From: JBOGED01 sp050743625
GTDB lineage: Bacteria > Actinomycetota > Nitriliruptoria > Euzebyales > Egibacteraceae
Assembly (NCBI GenBank): GCA_050743625.1
Contig: JBOGED010000109.1
Location: forward strand, 1-56,357
Direction: 5' to 3'
DNA: 56,357 nucleotides
Shown here: positions 33,440 to 40,739 of the stretch, piece by piece
Numbering within the stretch: position 1 is the stretch's first letter
How the letters are laid out: each line of letters opens with the position of its first letter
Notes under the pieces: model-generated
Told to the model about the DNA's origin: nothing
Databases searched by the model: none
The model's input: only the letters and a program-made list of their open reading frames with translations
Made by a program: the position numbers and the translations under genes

Positions 33440-33753
33440 TAGACCGCTCCGGGTGTGATCTGCTCGACGAGATGGCAATGGAGTTGGTGGCCGTGCTCGA
33501 CGAGGTGCGAGATCGGCTGGCCCGTGTCGGTGATCCGGTTGCCGCCACACTCCAGGAAGTACTGGTACGTGTCGCGCTCCTGCCGGTCCTGGACACCGAA
33601 GAACGCCATCGCCGCGGTGCGGACCGACTCGGCCGTGGCGTCCGGGGCGAAGCGGTCGTGAAAGGGCGCGGCGGCCGGCAGGTAGTCGACCTTGACCTGG
33701 ATCTCGCGTGGCCGAGCCGACCTGCGGGTTTCGGTCTGCGGTGTGGTGCTCAC
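33439..33753 (-). CDS. Ubiquitin-like beta-grasp protein
   Basis: A 104-residue protein with a polar, disordered 17-residue start and one beta-grasp-sized domain: IQVKVDYLPAAAPFHDRF, ATAESVRTAAMAFFGV (the helix), TYQYFLECGGNRITDTGQPI, HLVEHGHQLHCHLVEQI. This strand-helix-strand order fits ubiquitin-like proteins of bacterial conjugation operons. The tail is ITPGAV: a single Gly followed by Ala-Val, so trimming after Gly102 would be needed to expose a Gly terminus. The family call rests on the fold pattern and on the JAMM and E1 partners downstream. AGGAGGG precedes the GTG at 33753. Confidence 0.7.
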   Translation of the reverse strand: MSTTPQTETRRSARPREIQVKVDYLPAAAPFHDRFAPDATAESVRTAAMAFFGVQDRQERDTYQYFLECGGNRITDTGQPISHLVEHGHQLHCHLVEQITPGAV

Positions 33754-33858
33754 TGGCCCTCCTGTCTCGATTTCGGAATTCCGATGGCATAATAGCGATT
33801 GCGATGGCTGAAGTCCAAATGCCTCCGACGTACACTTCGCTGAAGCGAAGGAGGCGTG
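33754..33858. promoter_or_regulatory. Divergent promoter region of the ubiquitin-like operon and the XRE gene
   Basis: This 105-bp AT-richer gap separates the two divergent transcripts. It contains GAATTCCGATGGCATAATAGCG, quoted only as TTCCGATGGCATAATAG, with TATAAT-like CATAAT facing right, and GGAAGGAGG-type ribosome binding sites for both genes. The short dyad TTCGCTGAAGCGAA (33837-33850) lies just before the XRE start and could be its operator. Confidence 0.5.
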
Positions 33859-34260
33859 GTGGGCGACAACGGCGTCGGGGATCGCCTCAGGCGGTACCGC
33901 AGGGACCTGGGCATGTCCCAAGCTGACCTCGCCCGCAAGGCGAAGGTGTCAGCCGCCTACATCTCCGAGCTCGAAGGTGGTTTGGGCAAGCGGCCGAGCG
34001 GTGAAATCCTCCTCCGACTCGCCGACGCGCTCGATGTCACCATCGCCGAACTACTCGGTCGCGACATCCGTCCGAGCGGTGGCGACTCACCCGTACCCGA
34101 CCCGAGCCTCCTCGAGTTTGCCCGCGAACGGGAGTTGCCGCAGTCCGACGTGAAGATGCTCGCCAGCATTCGGTTTCGCGGCGATCCGCCACGAACGAAG
34201 CGCCGCTGGGCGATGATCTACGACACCATCGTCGCAAGCCGCACGCTCGATGAGACGTAG
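33859..34260 (+). CDS. XRE-family repressor
   Basis: A 133-residue regulator. The helix-turn-helix spans about residues 8-65 (RLRRYRRDLGMSQADLARKA, AAYISELEGGLGKRPSGE, LADALDVTIAELLG). The C-terminal 60 residues contain a linker and a helical stretch ending KRRWAMIYDTIVA. The GTG at 33859 is preferred to 33856 because it sits at a better distance from GAAGGAGG. It is divergent from the ubiquitin-like operon and overlaps the next gene by 11 bp. XRE plus ImmA/IrrE pairs usually control a divergent or downstream operon, with the protease relieving repression. Confidence 0.85.
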   Translation: MGDNGVGDRLRRYRRDLGMSQADLARKAKVSAAYISELEGGLGKRPSGEILLRLADALDVTIAELLGRDIRPSGGDSPVPDPSLLEFARERELPQSDVKMLASIRFRGDPPRTKRRWAMIYDTIVASRTLDET

Positions 34261-35155
34261 TCCGACGCCGGACGCCAGAGTGGCCGCCTTGCTTGCCCGG
34301 CACGGCGGGAACGACGCGGCGGTACTCATCACCCAGCTGTGTTCCGACCTTCTCGATGCGGCAGACGCCAGGGTACCCGTGAACCTCGACGTGCTCGCGT
34401 CGTTCCGCAATGCCCGGGTCAAGGTTCTCGATCAGGAGCAGGCGGAGACGATTACCTGGGACGGCAAGCGCTTCGTCATCCGCGTCCGAAGGGCAGACAC
34501 TGAACGACGGCAGCGGTTCAGCTGTGCGCACGGCATCCTGCACACCTTCTTCATGGAGGCCGGAACTCCCAGCCGGAAGAGCGACGATCTCGTCGACACG
34601 TCGTGGAGCCGCCAAGAAGAACAGTTATGCGATCATGGCGCCGCCGAACTCTTGCTACCCAGGACACCGTTCATCGAGTTATGCCCTCGTCAACCAACGA
34701 TGGACGACGTCCTTGACTTAGTCGCCGAGTTTGACGCGAGCACGGAGGCGACCGCGCTCCGCGTCGTGACGCTGTCCGCTGGCCCTGCCGCCATGGTTGT
34801 GCTGGAACCCCAGCTCAAACCTGTGGAGATCAAGCAGGTACCGTGCCGCCAAGCACGGCCGACGACAGATGATAAGGCGATAAGGCCGCGACTCCGCGTC
34901 CAGAAATCGCTCAGCCACGGCCTCCCTTTCATCCCTAGACATAAGTCCATAGACGACTCAACACCGCTAGCCGCCGTCTTATCCGACGAGGTCGTCGATT
35001 ACACTGGCCAAACCGGCCTGGTGCCCGGACAATTCCGGGTATCGGCTCGCCGGTTGCCGATCCGGAGAGGGGGCATCCTCATCGACCGCGTGATCGCATT
35101 GCTCTTCGATCCCTACGCCGAGCGCGACACGCGACGCATGCGGCGGTCTGGATAA
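34250..35155 (+). CDS. ImmA/IrrE-like protein with altered metalloprotease motif
   Basis: A 301-residue protein. Residues about 50-140 follow the ImmA/IrrE peptidase domain: RRQRFSCAHGILHTFFME and later EEQLCDHGAAELLLPRTPF. The zinc motif that should read HExxH is H94-G-I-L-H98, so both zinc-ligand His residues remain but the catalytic Glu is Gly (codon GGC). The third ligand region (EEQLC...AAELLLP) is kept. The last 160 residues are less conserved. With the upstream XRE gene it forms a typical repressor/protease pair, but it may bind the repressor without cutting it. The ATG overlaps the XRE stop. Confidence 0.75.
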   Translation: MRRSPTPDARVAALLARHGGNDAAVLITQLCSDLLDAADARVPVNLDVLASFRNARVKVLDQEQAETITWDGKRFVIRVRRADTERRQRFSCAHGILHTFFMEAGTPSRKSDDLVDTSWSRQEEQLCDHGAAELLLPRTPFIELCPRQPTMDDVLDLVAEFDASTEATALRVVTLSAGPAAMVVLEPQLKPVEIKQVPCRQARPTTDDKAIRPRLRVQKSLSHGLPFIPRHKSIDDSTPLAAVLSDEVVDYTGQTGLVPGQFRVSARRLPIRRGGILIDRVIALLFDPYAERDTRRMRRSG

Positions 35156-35344
35156 ATGGTGCGACGCCTGACATCAACAGGCTTGATTCAAGTGGGTAGT
35201 CGGTCTGCTCTCGGCTGTGCCGTCGGGCGTACTCGTCTCTTTGTGGAGACACTTGGCCGCTGGTAGACCACTCATGCCGGCGGGAGAGGAACTGGTTCGG
35301 TGCACAAGCGAAAGAGCTACACATCCCTAAACTTCGGCGTTAAG

Positions 35345-36428
35345 TCAAGCGCACAATTCCTCTATGTGATCACTCAACGTTCCTGTGAGTTGCGGTTCCT
35401 GTCCGAACAACTCCCGAAACCCCTTTGGCGTGGCGAGGTCACGAGCGAGTTTGCGGACGAAGGCCTCGGTGTAGACGTAAACCCGGTTCGCCGCGTCGTA
35501 CAGGCAGTAGCGTTCGTCGGTGCGCTCGGGATGCGCGCTTCCCGGCGCTGGGCGTACTTTCAGCGTCTTCCATGCGCGGACGAAGGTCCCCATGGTGAAG
35601 CGGTACGGGATCTGCTGCTGGATTGCGGCCACGGCGTCTTTCGGCCGCATGAGGCCGTAGTTGGCGACGCCCCGCTGGCGTTCCCGCAAGATGACAGTGC
35701 CGGCTCGTCCCAGGGTGGTGAGCACGGTTCGCTCTTCTTCGGTGAGGCCCTCCTCCGGCACGAAGGTCAGTGACAGGTCGGCCTCGGTCTTCGGGCCGAT
35801 CTTGGGTACGAGGTGGATGCGGAATTCGTAGCGCAGGTCCTCGAGGACATCAGCGTCGACCCCCTCCTCGGCGGTGGCGATCAGGTGGCGGACGTCCATC
35901 GGGAGCGAGCGCTTGGCCTTGCGTAGGCGCTCGGCGCCTTGCGTCGTGAAGGTGCCGATGAATAGGGGGACGCGCAGGCTGTCGGCAAGGTTGTGGGTGT
36001 CACCGAAGGTCGAGGTCAGTTCGTGTTCGTAGTTGAGCAGCGACGCTTGCGCGTAGCCGGCTGAGGCGACGTCGACGCCTTCGATGTAGCGGTGCTCGAT
36101 CTTGTTCCGCAGGGCGACGGTCAGCTCGAGGTTGCGGCGGACCGGGTCGTTGGCGTCGGGCCAACGGTGTGCCACGCAGCGGGCCAGCTCCCAGGTCTTC
36201 GGCTCACCGTTGGCGCGCACGAACCGGCGGCTGCCGGGTTCGCGGTACCGGTAGTCGACCCCCTCTCGCCGGAGGCGAGCGTGTAGCAGCAACTGCCAGG
36301 CCAGATGCATGTGGATGAAGAAGGCCTCGACACTGCGGCACTGGCGCGGGCGGTTGTACGAATCGACCGCGATCAGCGCCTCGCTCTTGGACGCCTCCAG
36401 TGTTTTGTCGCCAGATCGCTCGCGGCAC
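35345..36428 (-). CDS. DUF3644-domain protein, probably frameshifted near its start
   Basis: The frame that ends at 35345 contains a DUF3644 domain: LEASKSEALIAVDSYNRP, SVEAFFIHMHLAWQLLLHARL, then VALRNKIEHRYIEG, and a long C-terminal region ending GTLSDHIEELCA. DUF3644 is an uncharacterised domain often seen near defence genes. No good start exists in this frame. However a GTG at 36428, preceded by GGAGG, starts MPRAIWRQ in the neighbouring frame, and MPRAIWR joined to KTLEASKSEAL would be a natural N-terminus. One extra base near 36405-36412 would explain it. The gene is therefore either recently broken or the base is an error. Confidence 0.7.
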
Positions 36429-36504
36429 GATGAGGTCCTCCAGGGTTCGGGTGATTTGCTTGGCTCACCCGAAAAGAGGCGTCGGACCTTTACGCTGTGT
36501 CCGG

Positions 36505-37518
36505 TCAAGCTTGGCAGTCGTTGCACTGGCGCTCTCCCGGGGCGAACTGCGTAATCGCCTTGGTGAGCATGCAGCCGACGCATTGCATCTGCTTGACGGG
36601 CGAAAGGCATCCGCACTTGCCGCAGCGTTGGCAGCGGTGGACGGAGCAGGCGGCGCACGGCGGGCCGAACGCTTCGAACTCCTCGTCGCACGAAGGGCAG
36701 ACGGTGTGGACACCCTCCGGTCGGTCGCTCGCGAGGGACGAGAGGTTACTCCAGGACGGGCGGCCGGCGACGAAGACCGCGAACACGTAGCCGTCCCGGC
36801 ACACGGCGTTCGCCTGGTAGGCCGGGGTGCGGCTGCCGTGCCAATAGGCGAGCGAGGACTCACCGCGCGCCTGTCCCATGCGGCCGGCGCGGGCGAGCAG
36901 GTGCGTGCGGCCCTGCTGTGTTCCGGGTGCGATGCGGTACCGCTGGTTGGCGGGGGCGGCGAAACGGATGGTCCCGTCGGGATCGGCCAGGACGACGTAG
37001 CCAGGACCGCGGACACGATGCGAAGCGCGGACGCAGCAGGCCTCGCGCGACGCCTGGGTGGCCCCGAACAGCTCGGCGACAGCGGCGGCAGTGGGACCGG
37101 CATCGTCGATGATCTCATCCACCAGGCGTTGGGGGAGGAGTACCTCAGCCGCGAACGTGTCGGAGACGTCCTCCTCCAGCCCAATCCCCCCGTCTGGTTC
37201 GCGCCACAGGATGTCCGCGAGCAGGATGTCGCTTGCTTGAAGATGATGGCCCAGCTCATGCAGGACACTGAAGTTGACCCGTCGCCGGCTCAGCGACTCC
37301 GCCACAGAGATCTGCGGGGGGTCGGGGAAGTAGCTGCCGTCGATCGGGCAGTCCCCGGTGCCGCTCCGCTCGGGACGAAGCTGGACCGCCACCTCGAGCC
37401 GAGAGGTGATGATCGTGATCGGGTCGACGCTGAGCCCCTCCCGCAGGTCGGGGTCGAGGCTGTCCAGCAGCCGCCGCGCATGCTGCTCGACGCCCGCTCG
37501 TGGGTGGGCGCTGCGCAC
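36505..37518 (-). CDS. ImmA/IrrE metalloprotease with Cys-rich zinc-ribbon tail
   Basis: A 337-residue protein with an intact ImmA/IrrE peptidase domain: HELGH at residues 87-91 (NFSVLHELGHHLQ) and the third-ligand block EEDVSDTFAAEVLLP. ImmA proteases cut XRE repressors to induce mobile elements or stress operons. The last 80 residues carry at least five Cys pairs (CPSC, CAAC, CQRCGKCGC, CVGC, CNDC) and look like two or more zinc ribbons that may bind nucleic acid. The GTG start lies directly after the TAG of the upstream gene. It belongs to a five-gene minus-strand operon with the sigma-like protein. Confidence 0.85.
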   Translation of the reverse strand: MRSAHPRAGVEQHARRLLDSLDPDLREGLSVDPITIITSRLEVAVQLRPERSGTGDCPIDGSYFPDPPQISVAESLSRRRVNFSVLHELGHHLQASDILLADILWREPDGGIGLEEDVSDTFAAEVLLPQRLVDEIIDDAGPTAAAVAELFGATQASREACCVRASHRVRGPGYVVLADPDGTIRFAAPANQRYRIAPGTQQGRTHLLARAGRMGQARGESSLAYWHGSRTPAYQANAVCRDGYVFAVFVAGRPSWSNLSSLASDRPEGVHTVCPSCDEEFEAFGPPCAACSVHRCQRCGKCGCLSPVKQMQCVGCMLTKAITQFAPGERQCNDCQA

Positions 37519-38559
37519 CTACCCCTCGGGTGTGGCGAAGAAGTCGTCGAGCAGGGTGTCCCAGTCGGGGTCGCGGCGTCCTTGCTCGGACGTCCGCATC
37601 GCTGCGGCCATGACGGAACGGAGCGCCGCCCAGCGGGCGTCCACCTCACTGACCTTCCGGGCGTCCGCGTGTCGACGAATCTGGCGCCGCCGATGCGGCT
37701 CGTGCAGCTTCAGGCGCAACGATGCGCGGGGTTTGGGAGCGGCGTCACGGACCTGCTTGACCGGGACACCGGCGAGGTCGGCTACTGCGGAGACCTCACC
37801 GGGACGCAGCGGGAGGGTGTCACGGAACAGGCACCGAGCTTCGGCAGGACCGATCCCGAGGGGTGTCATCAGGTCGTCGGGGGTGAGTTCGGCGTCGCGC
37901 AGCAGTCGGGCGAGCGAAGGCTCGTGCGTGTCGCACGTTTCGACAGCGCGCAATTCAGCGACGTCGGCGAGCCGGTCGAGTTCTGCAGCCAGGAGCGACC
38001 GGTACTCAAGCCGGGGATCCAGCTCGGAGAGGATGGGTGGGCCGACCCGGGACGGGGGTATGCCTAGTGGTTCCCCGCTGCGCAGCGACCGGCGCACCGC
38101 CTCTACAGCCGCCCGCAGGTCTGGCGCCGAGGCATCGAGCCCGGACGTGTCGACAGCGGCCAGGCCCTCATCCGCAGCGCCTGCCGCAGGCCTCAAGGGC
38201 CGGTCGAAGACGACCAGCGGGACGCTGCGCTCCAGCGCCACCCAGATGCCGAGCGGCAGGACGAGCGGCGTCTCGTCGGGCGTTGCGGCGACGGTGGCGG
38301 CGTCGGCCAGTTCTGGGTCTTCGCCGACCGGGAACACGCGCGCCGTTCGGCTGTCGAGGTCGACCGCGTAGACATAGGCGAGCGAGACCGTCCCCTCGAA
38401 CTCGAGCCGCCACAGCTGGTGAGCTTGTGGGACGGGGTCGAACGCGTAGCCGAGGTCGAAGGCAGCGCGGACCTGTTCTGGAACGAGGGTCCGTGGCGGG
38501 GCAGAGGCAGGCGGTTCCAGGTCGCCGTCATGCCCGAGCAACGTTTGCGGTGGGACCAT
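37519..38559 (-). CDS. Unknown protein between sigma-like and ImmA genes
   Basis: A 346-residue protein; the ATG at 38559 follows GAGGAGCC and the frame before it overlaps the sigma-like gene. The first 140 residues are a mixed alpha/beta domain (LWRLEFEGTVSLAYVYAVDLDSRTARVFPV, shortened). The C-terminal 150 are helical and basic and contain LRPGEVSAVADLAGVPVKQVRDA, which could be a helix-turn-helix, and PEARCLFRDTLPL nearby. No family is recognised. Sitting between a sigma-like protein and an ImmA protease, it may be the repressor, anti-sigma factor or substrate of the protease; this is inference from context. Confidence 0.6.
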   Translation of the reverse strand: MVPPQTLLGHDGDLEPPASAPPRTLVPEQVRAAFDLGYAFDPVPQAHQLWRLEFEGTVSLAYVYAVDLDSRTARVFPVGEDPELADAATVAATPDETPLVLPLGIWVALERSVPLVVFDRPLRPAAGAADEGLAAVDTSGLDASAPDLRAAVEAVRRSLRSGEPLGIPPSRVGPPILSELDPRLEYRSLLAAELDRLADVAELRAVETCDTHEPSLARLLRDAELTPDDLMTPLGIGPAEARCLFRDTLPLRPGEVSAVADLAGVPVKQVRDAAPKPRASLRLKLHEPHRRRQIRRHADARKVSEVDARWAALRSVMAAAMRTSEQGRRDPDWDTLLDDFFATPEG

Positions 38560-38575
38560 GCCAGGCTCCTCTCGC

Positions 38576-39529
38576 TCATGGAAGGTTAGGCGACGGACCG
38601 GTGCCGGCCGTCCGGTCCTCGGCGGCAAGTTCTTGGAGCCGGCTCCAGACCGCCTCGGCGTCAAGGTCGTCCGCCAGAGCCCGTGTGAGCAGCTCGTCCA
38701 GGCGGTTCCTGGCCGCGGCGGCAGCGCTCTTGGCCAGGCCGATCTCCTCGCCGATCTCGCGGACCGTGCGGTCGTGAAGCGCCAGGATCGTGCGCTCACG
38801 CTGGGTGAGCTGGTTCCAAATCTCGGCAGCGGTCAGGGCTGCCAGCGCGGTCTGCTCGGCGGACGCTTCGTCCGCGGCCGGCTCGTCGTCGAGGGCGACC
38901 ACGAGAGGGGGGGCGGCGAGCGCGAACCGGCGGACCGCCACCTCGACAAGGTTCCCGACGAGCACCGGCGCCTCCGCGGCCCCCAGCACGGCCACCGCGA
39001 ACGCCGTGAGCGAGGGTCTGTCAGCGACAGGATCACGGCGCCTGGCCGAGCGCCAGCGAACGATGCGGATGTCCGGAGCTGCCCATGCCGCAGCGACGAG
39101 CGGATCGATCGGGCCTTGGTAGTGCGGCTTGCCGCCGTGCTGCGGCAATGTCCATGCGCGACCGGACCGAGCGTCCACTTCGACAAGCTCCGGAGCGGAG
39201 GCGAGAACATCGACGAGCCGTCTTCGCAGCGGCCCCACGTCGCGCCGCCGGGCGCGGTCCCGAAGATAGGCGCGGACGGCCTCGCGGAGCAGCCGTGCGA
39301 GCGAGTCGTCGTCCGAGGACCGCAGGTACAGCGAGGCCAGCCTGCGCGGCCCCGCTTCCTCGCTGAGGAAGTCATGTGCGACCTCCCGGACGGCATCGTC
39401 CGTCCAGCGCGGCCCGTCCTCGGGGGGGACGCGATCGGCCTTGATCATGTCGCGGACGGTGGCGTAGAGCAGCGCGGCTCCCTCGGGGCCGAGGAACCCG
39501 TTGGCACGCAGCTCCAGGTAAGCGCCCAT
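38576..39529 (-). CDS. Sigma-factor-like protein with region-4 HTH
   Basis: A 317-residue protein. Residues about 240-285 read LTQRERTILALHDRTVREIGEEIGLAKSAAAAARNRL (shortened in use), a clear sigma region 4/LuxR-like helix-turn-helix. The N-terminal 100 residues are helical (DAVREVAHDFLSEEAGPRRL, LREAVRAYLRDRARRR) and may replace region 2. The middle 130 residues are an extra domain unlike ECF sigma factors. It could be a divergent sigma factor or a sigma-like defence regulator. The ATG overlaps the stop of the upstream gene (TGATG). Confidence 0.65.
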   Translation of the reverse strand: MGAYLELRANGFLGPEGAALLYATVRDMIKADRVPPEDGPRWTDDAVREVAHDFLSEEAGPRRLASLYLRSSDDDSLARLLREAVRAYLRDRARRRDVGPLRRRLVDVLASAPELVEVDARSGRAWTLPQHGGKPHYQGPIDPLVAAAWAAPDIRIVRWRSARRRDPVADRPSLTAFAVAVLGAAEAPVLVGNLVEVAVRRFALAAPPLVVALDDEPAADEASAEQTALAALTAAEIWNQLTQRERTILALHDRTVREIGEEIGLAKSAAAAARNRLDELLTRALADDLDAEAVWSRLQELAAEDRTAGTGPSPNLP

Positions 39530-39930
39530 CAGTCGCCCTCCCACATTTCCCGCACCTTGGAGAACGTCTCCTCGTCGAGCGCTCCTCGCCGGATCACCAG
39601 TGGGTAGCAGAACAGGCCCAGGTCGATCGACTGGTTCCGCCGCTGCCCGAACACCCCGTCCTTGCTCAGGCCAAGGGCAAAGTCTCTCGGATGGCGAACG
39701 CCAGGCTCGTTCAGATCGCTCGTACGTGTGTAGACCATGACAAGCCTCAGGTCGGTATGCACCTTCACCACCACAACCGGCCGGTAGCTGTCCCGATGCG
39801 CATCCTTGTGACTAAGGATCTCCGTGTCGACGTGGTACACCTCACCCGGCTGTGGCCCGTCGGGACCCGGACCTTCACCCGACGGAGGTCCGTCATGGTG
39901 TAGCCATGGAGGGATCCGTCCAGCCGTCAC
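39529..39930 (-). CDS. PemK/MazF-like small protein
   Basis: A 133-residue protein that begins with a Gly/Pro-rich segment and then GEVYHVDTEILSHKDAHRDSYRPVVVVKV (shortened), LRLVMVYTRTSDL, FGQRRNQSIDLGLFCYP. The opening PGEVYHV and PVVVVK blocks fit the SH3-like barrel of PemK/MazF proteins, although the catalytic residues are not clearly conserved. It is the first gene of the minus-strand operon leading to the sigma-like protein. No antitoxin gene is seen beside it, so it may be a MazF-fold regulator rather than a toxin. Confidence 0.5.
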   Translation of the reverse strand: MTAGRIPPWLHHDGPPSGEGPGPDGPQPGEVYHVDTEILSHKDAHRDSYRPVVVVKVHTDLRLVMVYTRTSDLNEPGVRHPRDFALGLSKDGVFGQRRNQSIDLGLFCYPLVIRRGALDEETFSKVREMWEGD

Positions 39931-40010
39931 GAGCGTCCCGCACCAATTGCCATCGATGGAACATAGGCGGTTTGTCGGGTGTCGATCAAATACCTCCCGT
40001 GCCGGGCTCC

Positions 40011-40739
40011 CTACCGGTCTCGGTTCGTATCACCGAGCCATAGGGCGGCGCCGCTGGCGGCGAGCTTCGTTTTACGCTCCTCGAAGTCGGGCAGGGCGCG
40101 CGCGACGAGCTGCCAGAAGCGGCCGGTGTGGTTCGGCTCCAGCACGTGGACGAGTTCGTGCACCAGGACGTAGTCGATCAGCGTCGGGGGCAGTTGCAAT
40201 GCCGCCCAGTGCACGTTCACTCGTGGGCTGGCTCCGGCGGAGCCCCACCGATAGCCGAGGTCCGAAACCTCGACCGCGATGTCGCCGGCCAGCACGCGAC
40301 GAGACCACGGGGTGATCCGTCGCGCCAGCCATGACGCGCCGGTGGCGCAGTACCAGCGGCGCATCTCCCGGCCGGAGGCGGCCTGGTCACGGCGAAGGCG
40401 GAAGCGGCCGTGCTCCAGCTTGACCGGGGGCTCCTGTGCGTCGACGAGCAGGAGCCGGTAGCTGCGGCCGAGGTAGGCGAAGCCCTCACCCGTGACAAAG
40501 GTCTTGGTGACCGGCGGGCCGAGCAGCGCGTCTTTCTCGGCCAGCTTGCGATAGATCCACAGCCGCTTCGCCGCGACGAACGACTCGATCTGATCAATGG
40601 AGACCCCGTCGGGGACCTTGATCGACAGCGAGGCGTCACGCTCGACGGTGATCTCCAGGGTTCGCCGGTTCGGCCGGTGCTGGACCGCGAAGGTCAGGTC
40701 TCCGACGTCGAGGCGCTCAGGCAGGGCAACGACCGCCAT
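40011..40739 (-). CDS. YgjP-like (M48-related/SprT-like) metallopeptidase
   Basis: A 242-residue protein ending with the YgjP metallopeptidase signature: VLVHELVHVLEPNHTGRFWQLV, in which HELVH supplies two zinc ligands and NHxxxFW is characteristic. The N-terminal region (LTFAVQHRPNRRTLEITVERD) matches the rest of the family. It is the last gene of the type I restriction operon, overlapping the hsdR stop by one base (TGATG). This gene often follows hsdR, but its role in restriction is unknown. Confidence 0.9.
   Translation of the reverse strand: MAVVALPERLDVGDLTFAVQHRPNRRTLEITVERDASLSIKVPDGVSIDQIESFVAAKRLWIYRKLAEKDALLGPPVTKTFVTGEGFAYLGRSYRLLLVDAQEPPVKLEHGRFRLRRDQAASGREMRRWYCATGASWLARRITPWSRRVLAGDIAVEVSDLGYRWGSAGASPRVNVHWAALQLPPTLIDYVLVHELVHVLEPNHTGRFWQLVARALPDFEERKTKLAASGAALWLGDTNRDR

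Noticed and set aside
36400..38067. Long plus-strand open frame of 555 codons
   Set aside because: It is antisense to the ImmA and adjacent genes, which have clear motifs.
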